Origin: Candidatus Terasakiella magnetica
Lineage (GTDB): Bacteria > Pseudomonadota > Alphaproteobacteria > Rhodospirillales > Terasakiellaceae
Direction: 5' to 3'
Length of the DNA: 64,000 nt
Assembly: GCF_900093605.1 (NCBI RefSeq)
Contig: NZ_FLYE01000044.1
Location: 181,097 to 245,096, forward strand
Below, one piece after another: positions 45,506 through 54,972 of the stretch. The notes under the pieces were generated by a model. The model saw only the letters and a program-made list of their open reading frames with translations. It made no database searches and was not told the DNA's origin. Each line of letters starts with the position of its first letter. Position 1 is the first letter of the stretch. A program made the translations under genes and the position numbers.

Positions 45506-46075
45506 ATGAAAAAGGTAATGCTGGCGCTGTGCGCATTCGTATTTTTTACAGGTGTCGCACAGGCAGAAGAGGTACAGGTCAATGACTTTGGTCTTTACCA
45601 TCAAGATTGGTTCTTAGAGAGCTTCCTTGATATGGCAGAAGACTTTGAAGGGGCAAAAGAAGAAGGCAAACGTTTTGCCATCATCTGGGAGCAAAAAGGC
45701 TGCCCTTATTGCAAAGACCTTCATGCTAAAACCCTGTCTCAGGAAAATATCCGCAAATATATGCAGGATAACTTTGTGGTCGTGCAGATGAATATCTGGG
45801 GAGACCGCGATGTGATGGATTTTGATGGCACGGAGATGACGGAAAAAGAATTTGCTGCGAAAAACGGCATTGCCTTTACCCCGACCATCCAGTTTTTACA
45901 TGAAGACCTTACAGGCAAAGAAGGCATCAAACGCGATGCAGCACGTCTGCCCGGTTTCTTTCGCCCGTTTCATTTCAAGGCTATGCTCAATTACGTGAAT
46001 GAGAAAATGTACGAGGGCGATAAGCCCTTCCAGCGTTACATTGTAGAGCTCGCCCAAAGTGGCAAAAAACCTTAA
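45506..46075 (+). CDS. soxW: Periplasmic thioredoxin SoxW
   Basis: 189 residues with a signal peptide ending AQA (about 20). The redox pair is CPYC (66-69) in WEQKGCPYCKDLHAKTLS, and the cis-proline region AFTPTIQFL matches the SoxW/thioredoxin fold. It receives electrons from the CcdA-type SoxV and reduces Sox components. ATG 45506 is chosen; AAGGAG lies 11 bases upstream. A TTG at 45497 is too close to that site. Confidence 0.85.
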   Translation: MKKVMLALCAFVFFTGVAQAEEVQVNDFGLYHQDWFLESFLDMAEDFEGAKEEGKRFAIIWEQKGCPYCKDLHAKTLSQENIRKYMQDNFVVVQMNIWGDRDVMDFDGTEMTEKEFAAKNGIAFTPTIQFLHEDLTGKEGIKRDAARLPGFFRPFHFKAMLNYVNEKMYEGDKPFQRYIVELAQSGKKP

Positions 46076-46175
46076 GGGATATCACGCTATACATACATTC
46101 AGATAGTAGATTCTACCTCTATTGTAGTGTAAGGATTTTACTATTAGAAAAATTAAATAAAATCTGGGCGTTCTG

Positions 46176-47240
46176 ATGTATGTGAATTTGGAAACTTCTA
46201 ATATCCTTATATGTGATGATTCAATCACCAATGTTGCCATGCTTAAGGGCTTGTTGGAAGCATCTGGTTTTGAAGATGTGACAGCAATTTCCGATTCAAG
46301 AAAGGTCATGCCTCTTTTACAGGAAAAAGAGTATGACCTTTTGCTTTTGGACCTTGAGATGCCGCATTTTAATGGTTTTGATATTATCAGAATGGTGCGC
46401 AGCCAGATTGATGATCCCTTCTTTCCCATCCTCATGCTCACCGGCACCCAAGGCGTTGAAACGCGCAATAAGGCCCTTAAAGAAGGCGCTAATGATTTCG
46501 TTAATAAGCCCTTTGATCAGTATGAAGTTCTCTTGCGGGTGAAAAACCTTTTGCAGGTTCGTGCCAGTTTTAATATGCAAAAAGAGATGAAAGAGGAACT
46601 GGAACGCAAAGTCACCTTGAGAACTAAAAACCTTGAAGCCGCCGCACAGGACCTGATTGATAAGCTCGCCATGGCGGGGGAATATCGTGATAACCAAACC
46701 GGCCTACATGTAAAACGCGTCAGCAAATATGCCCGTTTTGTGGCTGAAGAATATGGCCTTCCCGATGAGGTCTGCGATATGATTGAAAAAGCAGCCCCCA
46801 TGCATGATATCGGCAAGATCGGTATTTCAGATGATATTTTATTAAAGCCGGGTCTGCTGGATACGGATGAGCGCGCCATGATGAAAAAGCATGTGGAACT
46901 GGGCGCGATCTTGTTGGAAAACCATTCCTCCTTATTGGTGCAAATGGGGCGCTCTGTTGCGGTGAGCCACCATGAAAAATGGGATGGCACAGGCTATCCT
47001 ACAGGTTTAAAAGGTGAGCAAATTCCCATTGAAGGGCGCATTGTCGGGCTTGTGGATGTGTTTGATGCGCTTACCTCAAAACGCCCTTACAAGGATGCAT
47101 GGGCGTGGGCTGAGGCTGTAAATTATATTCAGGAAAATTCAGGGACTGAGTTTGATCCCAAGCTTGTTGATATTTTCCTTGGAAATATCAATAAGGTTGA
47201 AGATATCTATAATCAATATCGCGAAGAAGCTCAGGCCTAA
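46176..47240 (+). CDS. Response regulator with HD-GYP domain
   Basis: 354 residues. A receiver domain (about 6-125) has ICDD, LLLDLEMPHFNG and KPFD. A coiled-coil linker leads to an HD-GYP domain (about 170-340) with HVKRVSKYARFVAEEYGL, MHDIGKIGI, KKHVELGA and HHEKWDGTGYP. HD-GYP enzymes degrade cyclic di-GMP. It follows soxW after about 100 bases that include an A/T-rich stretch, so it may have its own promoter. No kinase is adjacent. Confidence 0.88.
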   Translation: MYVNLETSNILICDDSITNVAMLKGLLEASGFEDVTAISDSRKVMPLLQEKEYDLLLLDLEMPHFNGFDIIRMVRSQIDDPFFPILMLTGTQGVETRNKALKEGANDFVNKPFDQYEVLLRVKNLLQVRASFNMQKEMKEELERKVTLRTKNLEAAAQDLIDKLAMAGEYRDNQTGLHVKRVSKYARFVAEEYGLPDEVCDMIEKAAPMHDIGKIGISDDILLKPGLLDTDERAMMKKHVELGAILLENHSSLLVQMGRSVAVSHHEKWDGTGYPTGLKGEQIPIEGRIVGLVDVFDALTSKRPYKDAWAWAEAVNYIQENSGTEFDPKLVDIFLGNINKVEDIYNQYREEAQA

Positions 47241-47977
47241 TTTAATCCATTCAAGACGGGGAAAGTCTCAAGTAACCAGCCTGTAATGTCGGTCAGGCTG
47301 CCTGTGAGCATGAGCGTTCCGGTAAGGACAAGTAAGCCCCCCATGGCGATTTCCACCTTGTGCAGGTGCTTGCGAAACCGTGCAAGAAAAGACATGAAAT
47401 GCGCACTTAAGGCCGCAGCGAGCATGAAGGGAATGCCAAGGCCTGCCGCATAGATTGCCAGCAGGATAATCCCGTCACTCAGCTCTCCCATACCACCTGC
47501 AACCATGAGGATGGTGGAAAGCACAGGCCCTACACAGGGTGTCCAGCCAAAACCAAAAGCAAGACCAAGGACAAAGGCCCCAATGAGACCGGCTGGTTTT
47601 TGATCAGGATGAAAACGTTTTTCAAAATTAAGAAAAGCAATTTTAAACAGCCCCATATAATGCAGGCCAAAGACCACAATGATGCCGCCGCCAACCATGG
47701 CAAGGGTCTGTTTATGTTGGGCAATCACTTGGCCTAAAGAAGTTGCCGCAGCCCCCATGGCGATGAAAATACTGGAAAGCCCAAGCACAAAGGCAAAGCC
47801 AGCCCAGAGGACATTTTTGCGATTAAAGTCTTGTTGGGTTTCCTTTGAGGTGAGCTGCTCTAGAGAATTCCCACTGATAAAACAGAGATATGCGGGCACT
47901 AAAGGCAGAATACAGGGAGACAGAAAAGTCAGTAGACCTGCACTGAAAGCTGCCAGAAAAGAAACATCCATCGCCAT
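47237..47977 (-). CDS. soxV: CcdA/SoxV-type thiol transporter
   Basis: 246 residues with about six membrane helices. The redox cysteines are in SPCILPLVPAYL near the N-terminus and GWTPCVGPVLSTIL in the middle, typical of the CcdA/DsbD membrane domain. The protein moves reducing power from cytoplasmic thioredoxin to periplasmic acceptors such as SoxW, and relatives serve cytochrome c maturation. The sox context favours SoxV, although CcdA cannot be excluded. It overlaps the HD-GYP gene end by four bases. Confidence 0.8.
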   Translation of the reverse strand: MAMDVSFLAAFSAGLLTFLSPCILPLVPAYLCFISGNSLEQLTSKETQQDFNRKNVLWAGFAFVLGLSSIFIAMGAAATSLGQVIAQHKQTLAMVGGGIIVVFGLHYMGLFKIAFLNFEKRFHPDQKPAGLIGAFVLGLAFGFGWTPCVGPVLSTILMVAGGMGELSDGIILLAIYAAGLGIPFMLAAALSAHFMSFLARFRKHLHKVEIAMGGLLVLTGTLMLTGSLTDITGWLLETFPVLNGLN

Positions 47978-48016
47978 TTTATTTTCCTATCCTAAGGGAA
48001 AGACTCGCATAAGATA

Positions 48017-48038
48017 TTAGATTATTATAAATTAGAAA
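48017..48038 (+). promoter_or_regulatory. A/T-rich element shared with soxX upstream region
   Basis: TTAGATTATTATAA (48017-48030) followed by ATTAGAA matches the element at 38249-38270 apart from one missing T. It sits between the divergent soxV and hydrolase genes. Confidence 0.4.
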
Positions 48039-48084
48039 GAATTAAAAGAACTCTGCAAAGTAAATATATACAGTGAGGAAAATA

Positions 48085-48987
48085 ATGAAAACGCTTGGGT
48101 ACCTTTTAGGGGCATTTTGTCTCTTTTTGTTTAGTCAGCAAGTACAGGCCGAAGAGGTCAGTCTTAAGATGAAAAACGGCCTCACTGCCATGGGTAATCT
48201 GGAGCTGGCAGAGGGCAAAAACTTAAAGGATGACGGTGTTGTTCTTTTTGTCCATGGGACCTTGGCCCATAAGGATATGGCAATTGTGAGTGCCCAGCGC
48301 GAGCTTTTAAATGAGCGCGAGATCAATGTGCTGGCGATTAACCTGACACTGGGGCTTGATAAACGCACAGGCATGTATGATTGCGCAATCCCTCACACCC
48401 ATAAGCATCGTGATGCCTTAACTGAAATTGGCGCATGGCTAGACTGGTTAAAAGCCAAGGGGGCCACTTCAGTCACTTTGATGGGGCATTCTCGCGGGGG
48501 TAATCAGGCAGCTTGGTTTGAGGCAGAACGTTCAAACGAACTTGTGAAGAAACTTATTTTGGTCGCTCCGCAAACATGGAGTGCGGATAAAGAAACAGCC
48601 TCTTATAAACAGCGTTATAACACTGAGCTTACCCCAGTTCTTGGCACGATGACAGCCCATGTGAAAGCAGGGAAAGCAGAGGCCATGAACAAGGGTGTTG
48701 ATTTTATTTATTGTCCAAAAGCGACAGTCACAGCAGGGGCTTTTGTGGATTATTATACGCCGGATGCAAAGTTTGATACGCCAGCCTTACTTGCCTCAAT
48801 TAAAAAACCAACCCTTGTTGTTGGCGCAAGTGATGATACGGTTGTGCCGGACCTGCCAAAGAAAATGGGTATGATCAAGCAAGATAATGTGTCCTTTGTG
48901 ATGGTGGAGGAAGCTGATCATATGTTTATTGATTTCGCAGGTGAGGACCTCGCAGACCAAGTTGCTGAATTCATAGGTGTTGAGTAA
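48085..48987 (+). CDS. Secreted alpha/beta hydrolase
   Basis: About 300 residues with a signal peptide ending near VQA (about 22). It shows the oxyanion segment VLFVHGTLAHKDM, the nucleophile elbow GHSRGGNQ, and a C-terminal EEADHMFI with the catalytic His. Such alpha/beta hydrolases recur next to sox genes, but the substrate is unknown. ATG 48085 follows GAGGAAA; a GTG at 48073 is in frame. The following rhodanese starts five bases after its stop, so the two are linked. Confidence 0.75.
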   Translation: MKTLGYLLGAFCLFLFSQQVQAEEVSLKMKNGLTAMGNLELAEGKNLKDDGVVLFVHGTLAHKDMAIVSAQRELLNEREINVLAINLTLGLDKRTGMYDCAIPHTHKHRDALTEIGAWLDWLKAKGATSVTLMGHSRGGNQAAWFEAERSNELVKKLILVAPQTWSADKETASYKQRYNTELTPVLGTMTAHVKAGKAEAMNKGVDFIYCPKATVTAGAFVDYYTPDAKFDTPALLASIKKPTLVVGASDDTVVPDLPKKMGMIKQDNVSFVMVEEADHMFIDFAGEDLADQVAEFIGVE

Positions 48988-48992
48988 GGAAA

Positions 48993-49595
48993 ATGAAGAT
49001 GAAAAATTTATTTCTCGTAAGTTTTATGCTGGTTGCTTTTGTCTCTTTTTCTGCCATGGCTCAAGAGGTCGGTATTGCCAAGGGGCTGATGAGTGTCATT
49101 GTTGAAACAGAAGATGGCCCCATCACGATTGAGCGCAACCAAGATACCAAGAATGAGATTATGGCTGATTTTGCCAAGACCTCACGGCCCTGTCCGCCTT
49201 TTTGCGTCCAACCCATGAAGGCCGCTGAAGGTGTAGAAACCGTTGGGGAGCTGGAGATCGTTAATTTCTTAAAAGACAAGTCTGGCTTGCTTGTGGATGC
49301 ACGCACCGAAGAATGGCATTTTAAAGGGACTATTCCGGGCTCTATCAACATCCCTTATGTAGAAGCCTCAACCCGTATGGATGAAATGGGTTGTAAGAAA
49401 AATTCGGGCAAATGGGATTGTCGTGGTGCAAAAGAATTGGTCCTTTATTGCAATGGCCCTTGGTGTGGACAATCGCCTGCAGCCATTCGCTCTTTAATTA
49501 ACGCAGGCTATCCGGCAGATAAATTAAACTATTATCGCGGGGGTATGCAGGCATGGCATGGCCTTGGTCTCACAGTGGTTGAAGGCGGTCTATAA
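48993..49595 (+). CDS. Secreted rhodanese-like sulfurtransferase
   Basis: 200 residues with a signal peptide ending near AMA (about 23). The rhodanese domain (about 85-195) shows LLVDARTEEWHFKGTIPGSINIPY and the active loop LVLYCNGPWCGQSP with Cys153. The enzyme should move sulfane sulfur between thiols. Periplasmic location next to Sox and DsrE-like genes fits handling of Sox-derived sulfane sulfur, by inference. The N-terminal third before the domain has no recognised function. Confidence 0.85.
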   Translation: MKMKNLFLVSFMLVAFVSFSAMAQEVGIAKGLMSVIVETEDGPITIERNQDTKNEIMADFAKTSRPCPPFCVQPMKAAEGVETVGELEIVNFLKDKSGLLVDARTEEWHFKGTIPGSINIPYVEASTRMDEMGCKKNSGKWDCRGAKELVLYCNGPWCGQSPAAIRSLINAGYPADKLNYYRGGMQAWHGLGLTVVEGGL

Positions 49596-49619
49596 GAGAA
49601 AAGCAAAGGGGAAGGGGGA

Positions 49620-52298
49620 TTAGCTCTCTTCCCTTTTTTCATTAAGAAGCTGGTGCATGGCATGGGTGAGCTTATCGATGGGCACGGGCTTTTGAATAAA
49701 CAAATCCACATCAAATTCAGAGACCTCTTCTGCGGTGACATTTTGGTCATAGCCAGACATCATGATAATGGGGATTTCAGGGCGTATCTCTCTAATCGCT
49801 TTAGCCAGTTGATGACCCTTTAATTTGGGCATGGTCTGATCGGTCAGGACAATGTTGTATTTGTTTGGCTCTGCTGTGAAAGCATCCAATGCTTGCATGC
49901 TGTTATTATAGCTTTCAAATTGATAACCAACTTCTTCGAGAAGCTCTTCCAAGAAATTGGTATTGAGCGCTTCATCATCAACAATTAAAGCACATTCGTT
50001 ATTGCCGCTTTCAATTTCATGTTCTGTGATGTTTTCTTCAACAGGGGCACAGCTTACGGGGAGATAGGTGGTAAATATGGTGCCATGGCCCAGTGTGGTC
50101 TCAACAAAGATCTCGCCTTTATGTTCTTGGATGATGGCATGGACCATGGCAAGGCCAAGGCCAGTTCCTTTGCCGCTTTCCTTAGTGGTATAGAATGGAT
50201 CGAATATACGGTTGGCGGTTTTCTCATCCATGCCATGGCCGTTGTCTTCGATTGTGATGCGAATATGCGGGCCTTCGTGTAAGTTAAGCGAGGTCTTGGC
50301 AAGTTTCTCATCAATATCACATAGGCCCATTTCAACTTTGAGCGTACCGCCTTCTTCAGTCATGGCTTGGGCCGCGTTGGTGCAAAGGTTTAAAACCAAT
50401 TGCTGGATTTGTGTGTTATCTGCCACCACAGGGGGGCAGTTTTGTGAGATATGGAGCTCAATATCAATATTTGCCGGCGTGGTGGCTTTCACCAACTGCA
50501 TGGCATCCTGCACCACAGGGGATAAGGAAATGGTCTTTCTCTCACTCTCACTGCGCCGTGAAAATGTCAGGATTTGTTTGATGATATCGGCACCACGTTT
50601 GGCTGATTTTGCAATTTGAAGCATGCGCTCGTAATTGGGGTCATCTTTGGGAATGCGCGAAGAAATGAGCGAGGAATAGCCCAAAATGGGTGTGAGGATA
50701 TTATTAAAATCATGGGCAATGCCGCCTGCCAACGTGCCGATGGTTTCCATCTTTTGGGCTTGGCGCAGCTGCTTTTCCAGTAAGCTTTGGCTTTTTTCCT
50801 GTTCACGCCGTTTTGTAATGTCGGTGATAAAGGCAACACTGCATGGGGTTTGTGATGTTTCTGAGGGCAGGGTGGATACGTTGATTTCAACAGGTACACT
50901 GCTGCCATCGCAGCACAACATGCGCAGCTCAAAGGATCTATGGACTTGTGTCTGGGCTTCTTGATGATAGCTATCAAGAATATGGCGGTCATTGGGATGA
51001 ATAAACTTTGCGATGGGCTGGAATAACATGTCAGCGCGGCTGAAGCCGAGCATCTCATGAAGGGCTGTGTTGATATCAACCAGCTCAAGGCGTTTTAAAT
51101 CCGTAATGGCAAAGCCTTCTGAGGTGGCTTCAATAATAGCGCGTAAACTCCCTTCCGCTACTTTGAGGGCATCTTCGGCATCTTTGCGCGCGGTGATATC
51201 CTGACCGGAACTTAAAATCCCGATGACATTGCCTTCGCGGTCTGTCTCAAGGGCATTGTGCCAATAAACCCGTCGAAGATGGCCATTCTTTGTAATGATA
51301 TCATTTTCAAAATAAGAAGAATGCTGTTTTTGACCAAGAGGCACGATGGGTTCGAAAAGGTCGCTAAATACCTTTTGAACACGCAGGCGCATCTCAGGTG
51401 GGATTGCTGTTTCAAACCAGTTTTGTCCTATGAGCTCATTTTCTTGATAGCCCATAACTTCAAGGCCACGTTGATTGATCATCGTAATACAGCCATTTTT
51501 ATCCAGTTGCAGGATGATGGCTTCAGCAATTTGCAAGAAACGCTCAGTCTCATTTTTCTGACGGGTGAGATCAGCTTCAGCAGTGTCTTTGGCTGTGAGG
51601 TAGGACCCGATGACAGTGAGCATATTGTTTCCAGCAGAGGTCACCTCTTCAAATTCAGTTGAGCGCATGGAAGAGGTTAGGCTCAGCATATTTTTTTCAG
51701 GTGTTTCCGGTGTGATTTTAGAAAAATCCTGTGCCAAAATTTGCAAAGGGCGCGTTACCCGATTGTGAAACACATAGAAGAGAAAAATAGCAATGATGAA
51801 ACTTTGCACCAGTGTGGAGGATAAAATAATAACACCGCGCTTAAGGAAGGCTTCAGCCATATCATGGGGGGTCACTTGAATGCGAAGCGAGCCGATGGAG
51901 GCATCGGGCTCTTTTTCCAGATGAAGCGGGACGCGATAGGTATATTGTTTATTAAAAAGATAATCAGAGACCCAGCTATGGGGCAGTTGCCCGCGATAGC
52001 GCTGTAGCGTTGCCATGATGGCATCTTGTTCATCGCGGATCACCACATGGGAAATGGGCGGAAATTCAAAAAGGCCTGAGGCGACTTCGCGCGCAAGACC
52101 TGTATCAAAGGTATAAACCGCTTTAATGGCGGCCTTTTCAACAGAGCCGATCAGATGTTCAACTTGGCGATTAAAACTTTCAAGACGTTGCTGATAATCC
52201 CAAGCAACTTGAAGGCTACCCAGAACAAAGCCAAGGCATAAAGTCAGCAGCACGATGGTGCGTGCCATTTTATAAGCGATAGTATGTTTCGCAGACAT
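49620..52298 (-). CDS. PAS-PAS hybrid histidine kinase
   Basis: 892 residues. Two membrane helices (about 12-30 and 165-185) flank a periplasmic sensor. Then come two PAS domains (about 245-370 and 375-495), a HisKA of the NtrB-like type with LAGGIAHDFNNILTPILGYS, HATPase with GHGMDE and GTGLGLAMVH, and a C-terminal receiver with IVLTDQTMPKLKG and IQKPV. No cognate output gene adjoins it. It is divergent from the MBL/CNBD gene. Confidence 0.88.
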   Translation of the reverse strand: MSAKHTIAYKMARTIVLLTLCLGFVLGSLQVAWDYQQRLESFNRQVEHLIGSVEKAAIKAVYTFDTGLAREVASGLFEFPPISHVVIRDEQDAIMATLQRYRGQLPHSWVSDYLFNKQYTYRVPLHLEKEPDASIGSLRIQVTPHDMAEAFLKRGVIILSSTLVQSFIIAIFLFYVFHNRVTRPLQILAQDFSKITPETPEKNMLSLTSSMRSTEFEEVTSAGNNMLTVIGSYLTAKDTAEADLTRQKNETERFLQIAEAIILQLDKNGCITMINQRGLEVMGYQENELIGQNWFETAIPPEMRLRVQKVFSDLFEPIVPLGQKQHSSYFENDIITKNGHLRRVYWHNALETDREGNVIGILSSGQDITARKDAEDALKVAEGSLRAIIEATSEGFAITDLKRLELVDINTALHEMLGFSRADMLFQPIAKFIHPNDRHILDSYHQEAQTQVHRSFELRMLCCDGSSVPVEINVSTLPSETSQTPCSVAFITDITKRREQEKSQSLLEKQLRQAQKMETIGTLAGGIAHDFNNILTPILGYSSLISSRIPKDDPNYERMLQIAKSAKRGADIIKQILTFSRRSESERKTISLSPVVQDAMQLVKATTPANIDIELHISQNCPPVVADNTQIQQLVLNLCTNAAQAMTEEGGTLKVEMGLCDIDEKLAKTSLNLHEGPHIRITIEDNGHGMDEKTANRIFDPFYTTKESGKGTGLGLAMVHAIIQEHKGEIFVETTLGHGTIFTTYLPVSCAPVEENITEHEIESGNNECALIVDDEALNTNFLEELLEEVGYQFESYNNSMQALDAFTAEPNKYNIVLTDQTMPKLKGHQLAKAIREIRPEIPIIMMSGYDQNVTAEEVSEFDVDLFIQKPVPIDKLTHAMHQLLNEKREES

Positions 52299-52585
52299 TT
52301 CTTAGCCCTGATCAGCCTCTTTAGTATTTATTAATAGTATGCTGTTTTAATCAAAGGGACAAGTTAGGCCGACTTTTAATCATAAGCTAATATAGCTTAT
52401 CAATTTAGGGGAGGCTTCATAGGCTGAAAAATCAGTCTTAGATTGAAACACTTTGTTTTTATGGCACTTTTGTACAGAAAGCAGGGCGGATCAGAGATAG
52501 ACGACTGTTAAAAAGCAGGTTAGTCTATTTTGTAACTATTTGTCGTTAAGGCAAAAAAAGATAACAGGTAGATTAAGGCCCGCAC

Positions 52586-54784
52586 ATGGCACAGCTTCGT
52601 AAAGTTAAAGTCTCTACAGGTATAGAGTGGGTAGAAGTGCCCGCTGCTGGTGTCTATATTTTGTGTGGCTGTCCACCTGATAGTGTTAAGCATCTCATGA
52701 AGCTTGGCCTGATTATACCCACAGAACGCGATGGCTGGAGTTTTGAAACCGGGCCAAATGCGATCTTGCTTTCAGATGTGATTTTACAAAACGGAAGTTT
52801 CACCAATATGGCTGAATTCCCTGTTTTGCAGATGCTCTATCGCCAAGGCACACTCATTCCAAATCATCCCAATAATACGGGGGCCAAGCCCATCTTGGTT
52901 GGGGCACAAGATCAGATTGATGCGCAGATGGCCTATATCCATCGCGGTAATTATGGTTTGATAAGCGAAGAAGAGCTAATTGAGGGCGGGGCAAGCCCTG
53001 AAGATGCCAAGACCATGATGCGTATGAAATTGCGCTTTGCTTTTGGGGCTATTCATCATCCCAGTGCATTGCTTGATCATCGTGTGGTTCAGGATGATCC
53101 GGTTGAGATTAAAAATGGTGTTTTTGTTAAACGCCTTGCCCTTAATAAGTTTGAAATTTCCTATCAGGATGAAACGCTTCAGGTTGATTTGAGCTTGGCG
53201 CCACAGGAAAATTATGTGCCGTCATATCCGCTTGGCTATCATGAGGTGGAGCGCGATAGTTTCTCTATCATTCATTCTGGTGATGGTGATGGCTGGGATG
53301 TAAACCGCCCGACCATGTCCAGCGTGATCCTGTTTCAGGGCAAAACCTATTTGGTGGATGCCGGGCCCAATGTGCGCTTTACCTTACAGGCTTTGGGCAT
53401 TGGGATCAGTGAAATCGATGGTATTTTCCATACCCATTCCCATGATGATCATTTCGCTGGATTGCCTGCTTTTATCCGCTCGGACCGTAAAATCAATTAT
53501 TACGCGGCACCTTATGTGCGTGCCTCTGTTGCGAAAAAACTTTCAGCGCTTTTATCTATTGAGGAAAGCCGCTTTGAAGACTTCTTCACACCGCATGACC
53601 TTGTAGTGGATGAATGGAATGATATTGAAGGCCTTGAAGTGCGCCCGCGTTTGTCCCCGCACCCTGTAGAAACAGCTGTGTTGCAGTTTAGAGCCTTGGG
53701 GCCGGATGGCTATAAGACCTATGGTCATTATGCTGATATTGTTGCGCTCAACGTTCTTAAAGGGATGGTCACTGATGATGAGAGCGCACCCGGTGTTTCT
53801 CAATCGTTTTATGACACTATTCAAGAGCATTACCTTGAAGAGATGGATGTTAAAAAGATCGATGTGGGCGGTGGATTAATCCATGGCGATTCAGATGATT
53901 TTAAAGACGATAAAAGCAAAAAGATTATTCTGTCGCATACCTCGCTCGCGCTCAGTGCTGATCAACGTGAAATCGGGTCGGGCTCGCCTTTTGGCACAAG
54001 TGATGTGCTAATCCCGGCGCAACAAGAACCCACGCGGCGTTATGCGTTTGATTATCTAAGAACCTATTTTCCAACGGTGCCGACACATGCCTTGCGCACC
54101 TTGATGAATGCAACGGTTGAGACCTTCAACCCAGAAACCATTCTGGTTAAAGAAGGCGAAGAGCTTGACCATATCTATCTGTTGCTTACAGGTTCGGTTG
54201 AGGTGATTAAGACCTCCAGCAATTTGCATGCTTTAGTGTCTGCGGGATGTCTGGTTGGTGAGGTTTCTGCTTTGCATCATTTGCCGGTGATGGAAACATA
54301 CCGTGCGATGACATTTGTTAAAGCCATGAAAATCCCAGCCTATCTTTATTGTGAAGTTGTCGATAAATATAAGCTGTTTGAAGATATCCTTTGGCTTTGG
54401 GAAAGCCGGGAGTTTTTGCAGTCCACATGGTTATTTGGCGATGCCTTATCCCATACCACGCAAAACCGCATTGCCGATGCCATGACGTGTCACCACATTG
54501 TTGATGGTGAAGAGTTCGCCCCTAAAAAGAAAGAGGGGCTGGTTGTGATTAAAAAAGGTACAGCCAAGCTCTATCACAATAGTAAGCTTGTGGAAGAAAT
54601 AGGGCGGGGTGACTTTTTTGGTGAGGACTGTGCAGTCGTTGGGAAAAAATCTAAATACCGTATCGAGGCCGATGGGCCAGTTGAGCTTTGTATGATCCCG
54701 ACAACTATTCTCAAAGAAATCCCCATTGTGCAATGGAAGCTCATTGAAAGCTTTGAGCGCAGACGCCATCTTTTGTTGGCTTAG
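52586..54784 (+). CDS. MBL-fold protein with two cyclic-nucleotide-binding-like domains
   Basis: 732 residues. An N-terminal region of about 230 residues (VEVPAAGVYILCGCPPDSV near the start) is unassigned. A metallo-beta-lactamase fold follows, with VDAGPNVRFTLQALG and HTHSHDDHFAG (about 279-289). Two CNBD-like domains close the protein: the first (about 505-600) has NPETILVKEGEELDHIYLLLTGSVEVI, seen in pieces; the second (about 620-725) has GLVVIKKGTAKLY and EEIGRGDFFGEDCAV. No signal peptide or membrane helix is seen. The reaction and the ligand are unknown; a cyclic nucleotide or lipid-derived signal is conceivable. Confidence 0.8.
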   Translation: MAQLRKVKVSTGIEWVEVPAAGVYILCGCPPDSVKHLMKLGLIIPTERDGWSFETGPNAILLSDVILQNGSFTNMAEFPVLQMLYRQGTLIPNHPNNTGAKPILVGAQDQIDAQMAYIHRGNYGLISEEELIEGGASPEDAKTMMRMKLRFAFGAIHHPSALLDHRVVQDDPVEIKNGVFVKRLALNKFEISYQDETLQVDLSLAPQENYVPSYPLGYHEVERDSFSIIHSGDGDGWDVNRPTMSSVILFQGKTYLVDAGPNVRFTLQALGIGISEIDGIFHTHSHDDHFAGLPAFIRSDRKINYYAAPYVRASVAKKLSALLSIEESRFEDFFTPHDLVVDEWNDIEGLEVRPRLSPHPVETAVLQFRALGPDGYKTYGHYADIVALNVLKGMVTDDESAPGVSQSFYDTIQEHYLEEMDVKKIDVGGGLIHGDSDDFKDDKSKKIILSHTSLALSADQREIGSGSPFGTSDVLIPAQQEPTRRYAFDYLRTYFPTVPTHALRTLMNATVETFNPETILVKEGEELDHIYLLLTGSVEVIKTSSNLHALVSAGCLVGEVSALHHLPVMETYRAMTFVKAMKIPAYLYCEVVDKYKLFEDILWLWESREFLQSTWLFGDALSHTTQNRIADAMTCHHIVDGEEFAPKKKEGLVVIKKGTAKLYHNSKLVEEIGRGDFFGEDCAVVGKKSKYRIEADGPVELCMIPTTILKEIPIVQWKLIESFERRRHLLLA

Positions 54785-54799
54785 ATTTCCCCACTCAAA

Positions 54800-54970
54800 T
54801 TAGGGCGAAAAGACATCTAAGGTCAGGATGAGAAAGGCACCGATTGAAGCAATCAGATAAAACGTGCATCGGATCTGCCATCCCTCAGGTTTGTTTTTAA
54901 ACGTCCCAAGAAACAGCCGACCCGATAGCAAAAATACAATAAGCCCCGCAATTTCGGGCAGATTGGACAT
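54800..54970 (-). CDS. Small membrane protein, 56 residues
   Basis: Starts MSNLPEIAGLIVFLLSGRLF and ends FLILTLDVFSP. Two hydrophobic segments (about 6-20 and 37-52) flank a short basic, polar loop. The ATG lies two bases after the stop of the CBS-domain gene, so it is probably translated from the same message. The codon pattern and tight spacing support a real gene; I do not recognise a family. Confidence 0.55.
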   Translation of the reverse strand: MSNLPEIAGLIVFLLSGRLFLGTFKNKPEGWQIRCTFYLIASIGAFLILTLDVFSP

Positions 54971-54972
54971 GT

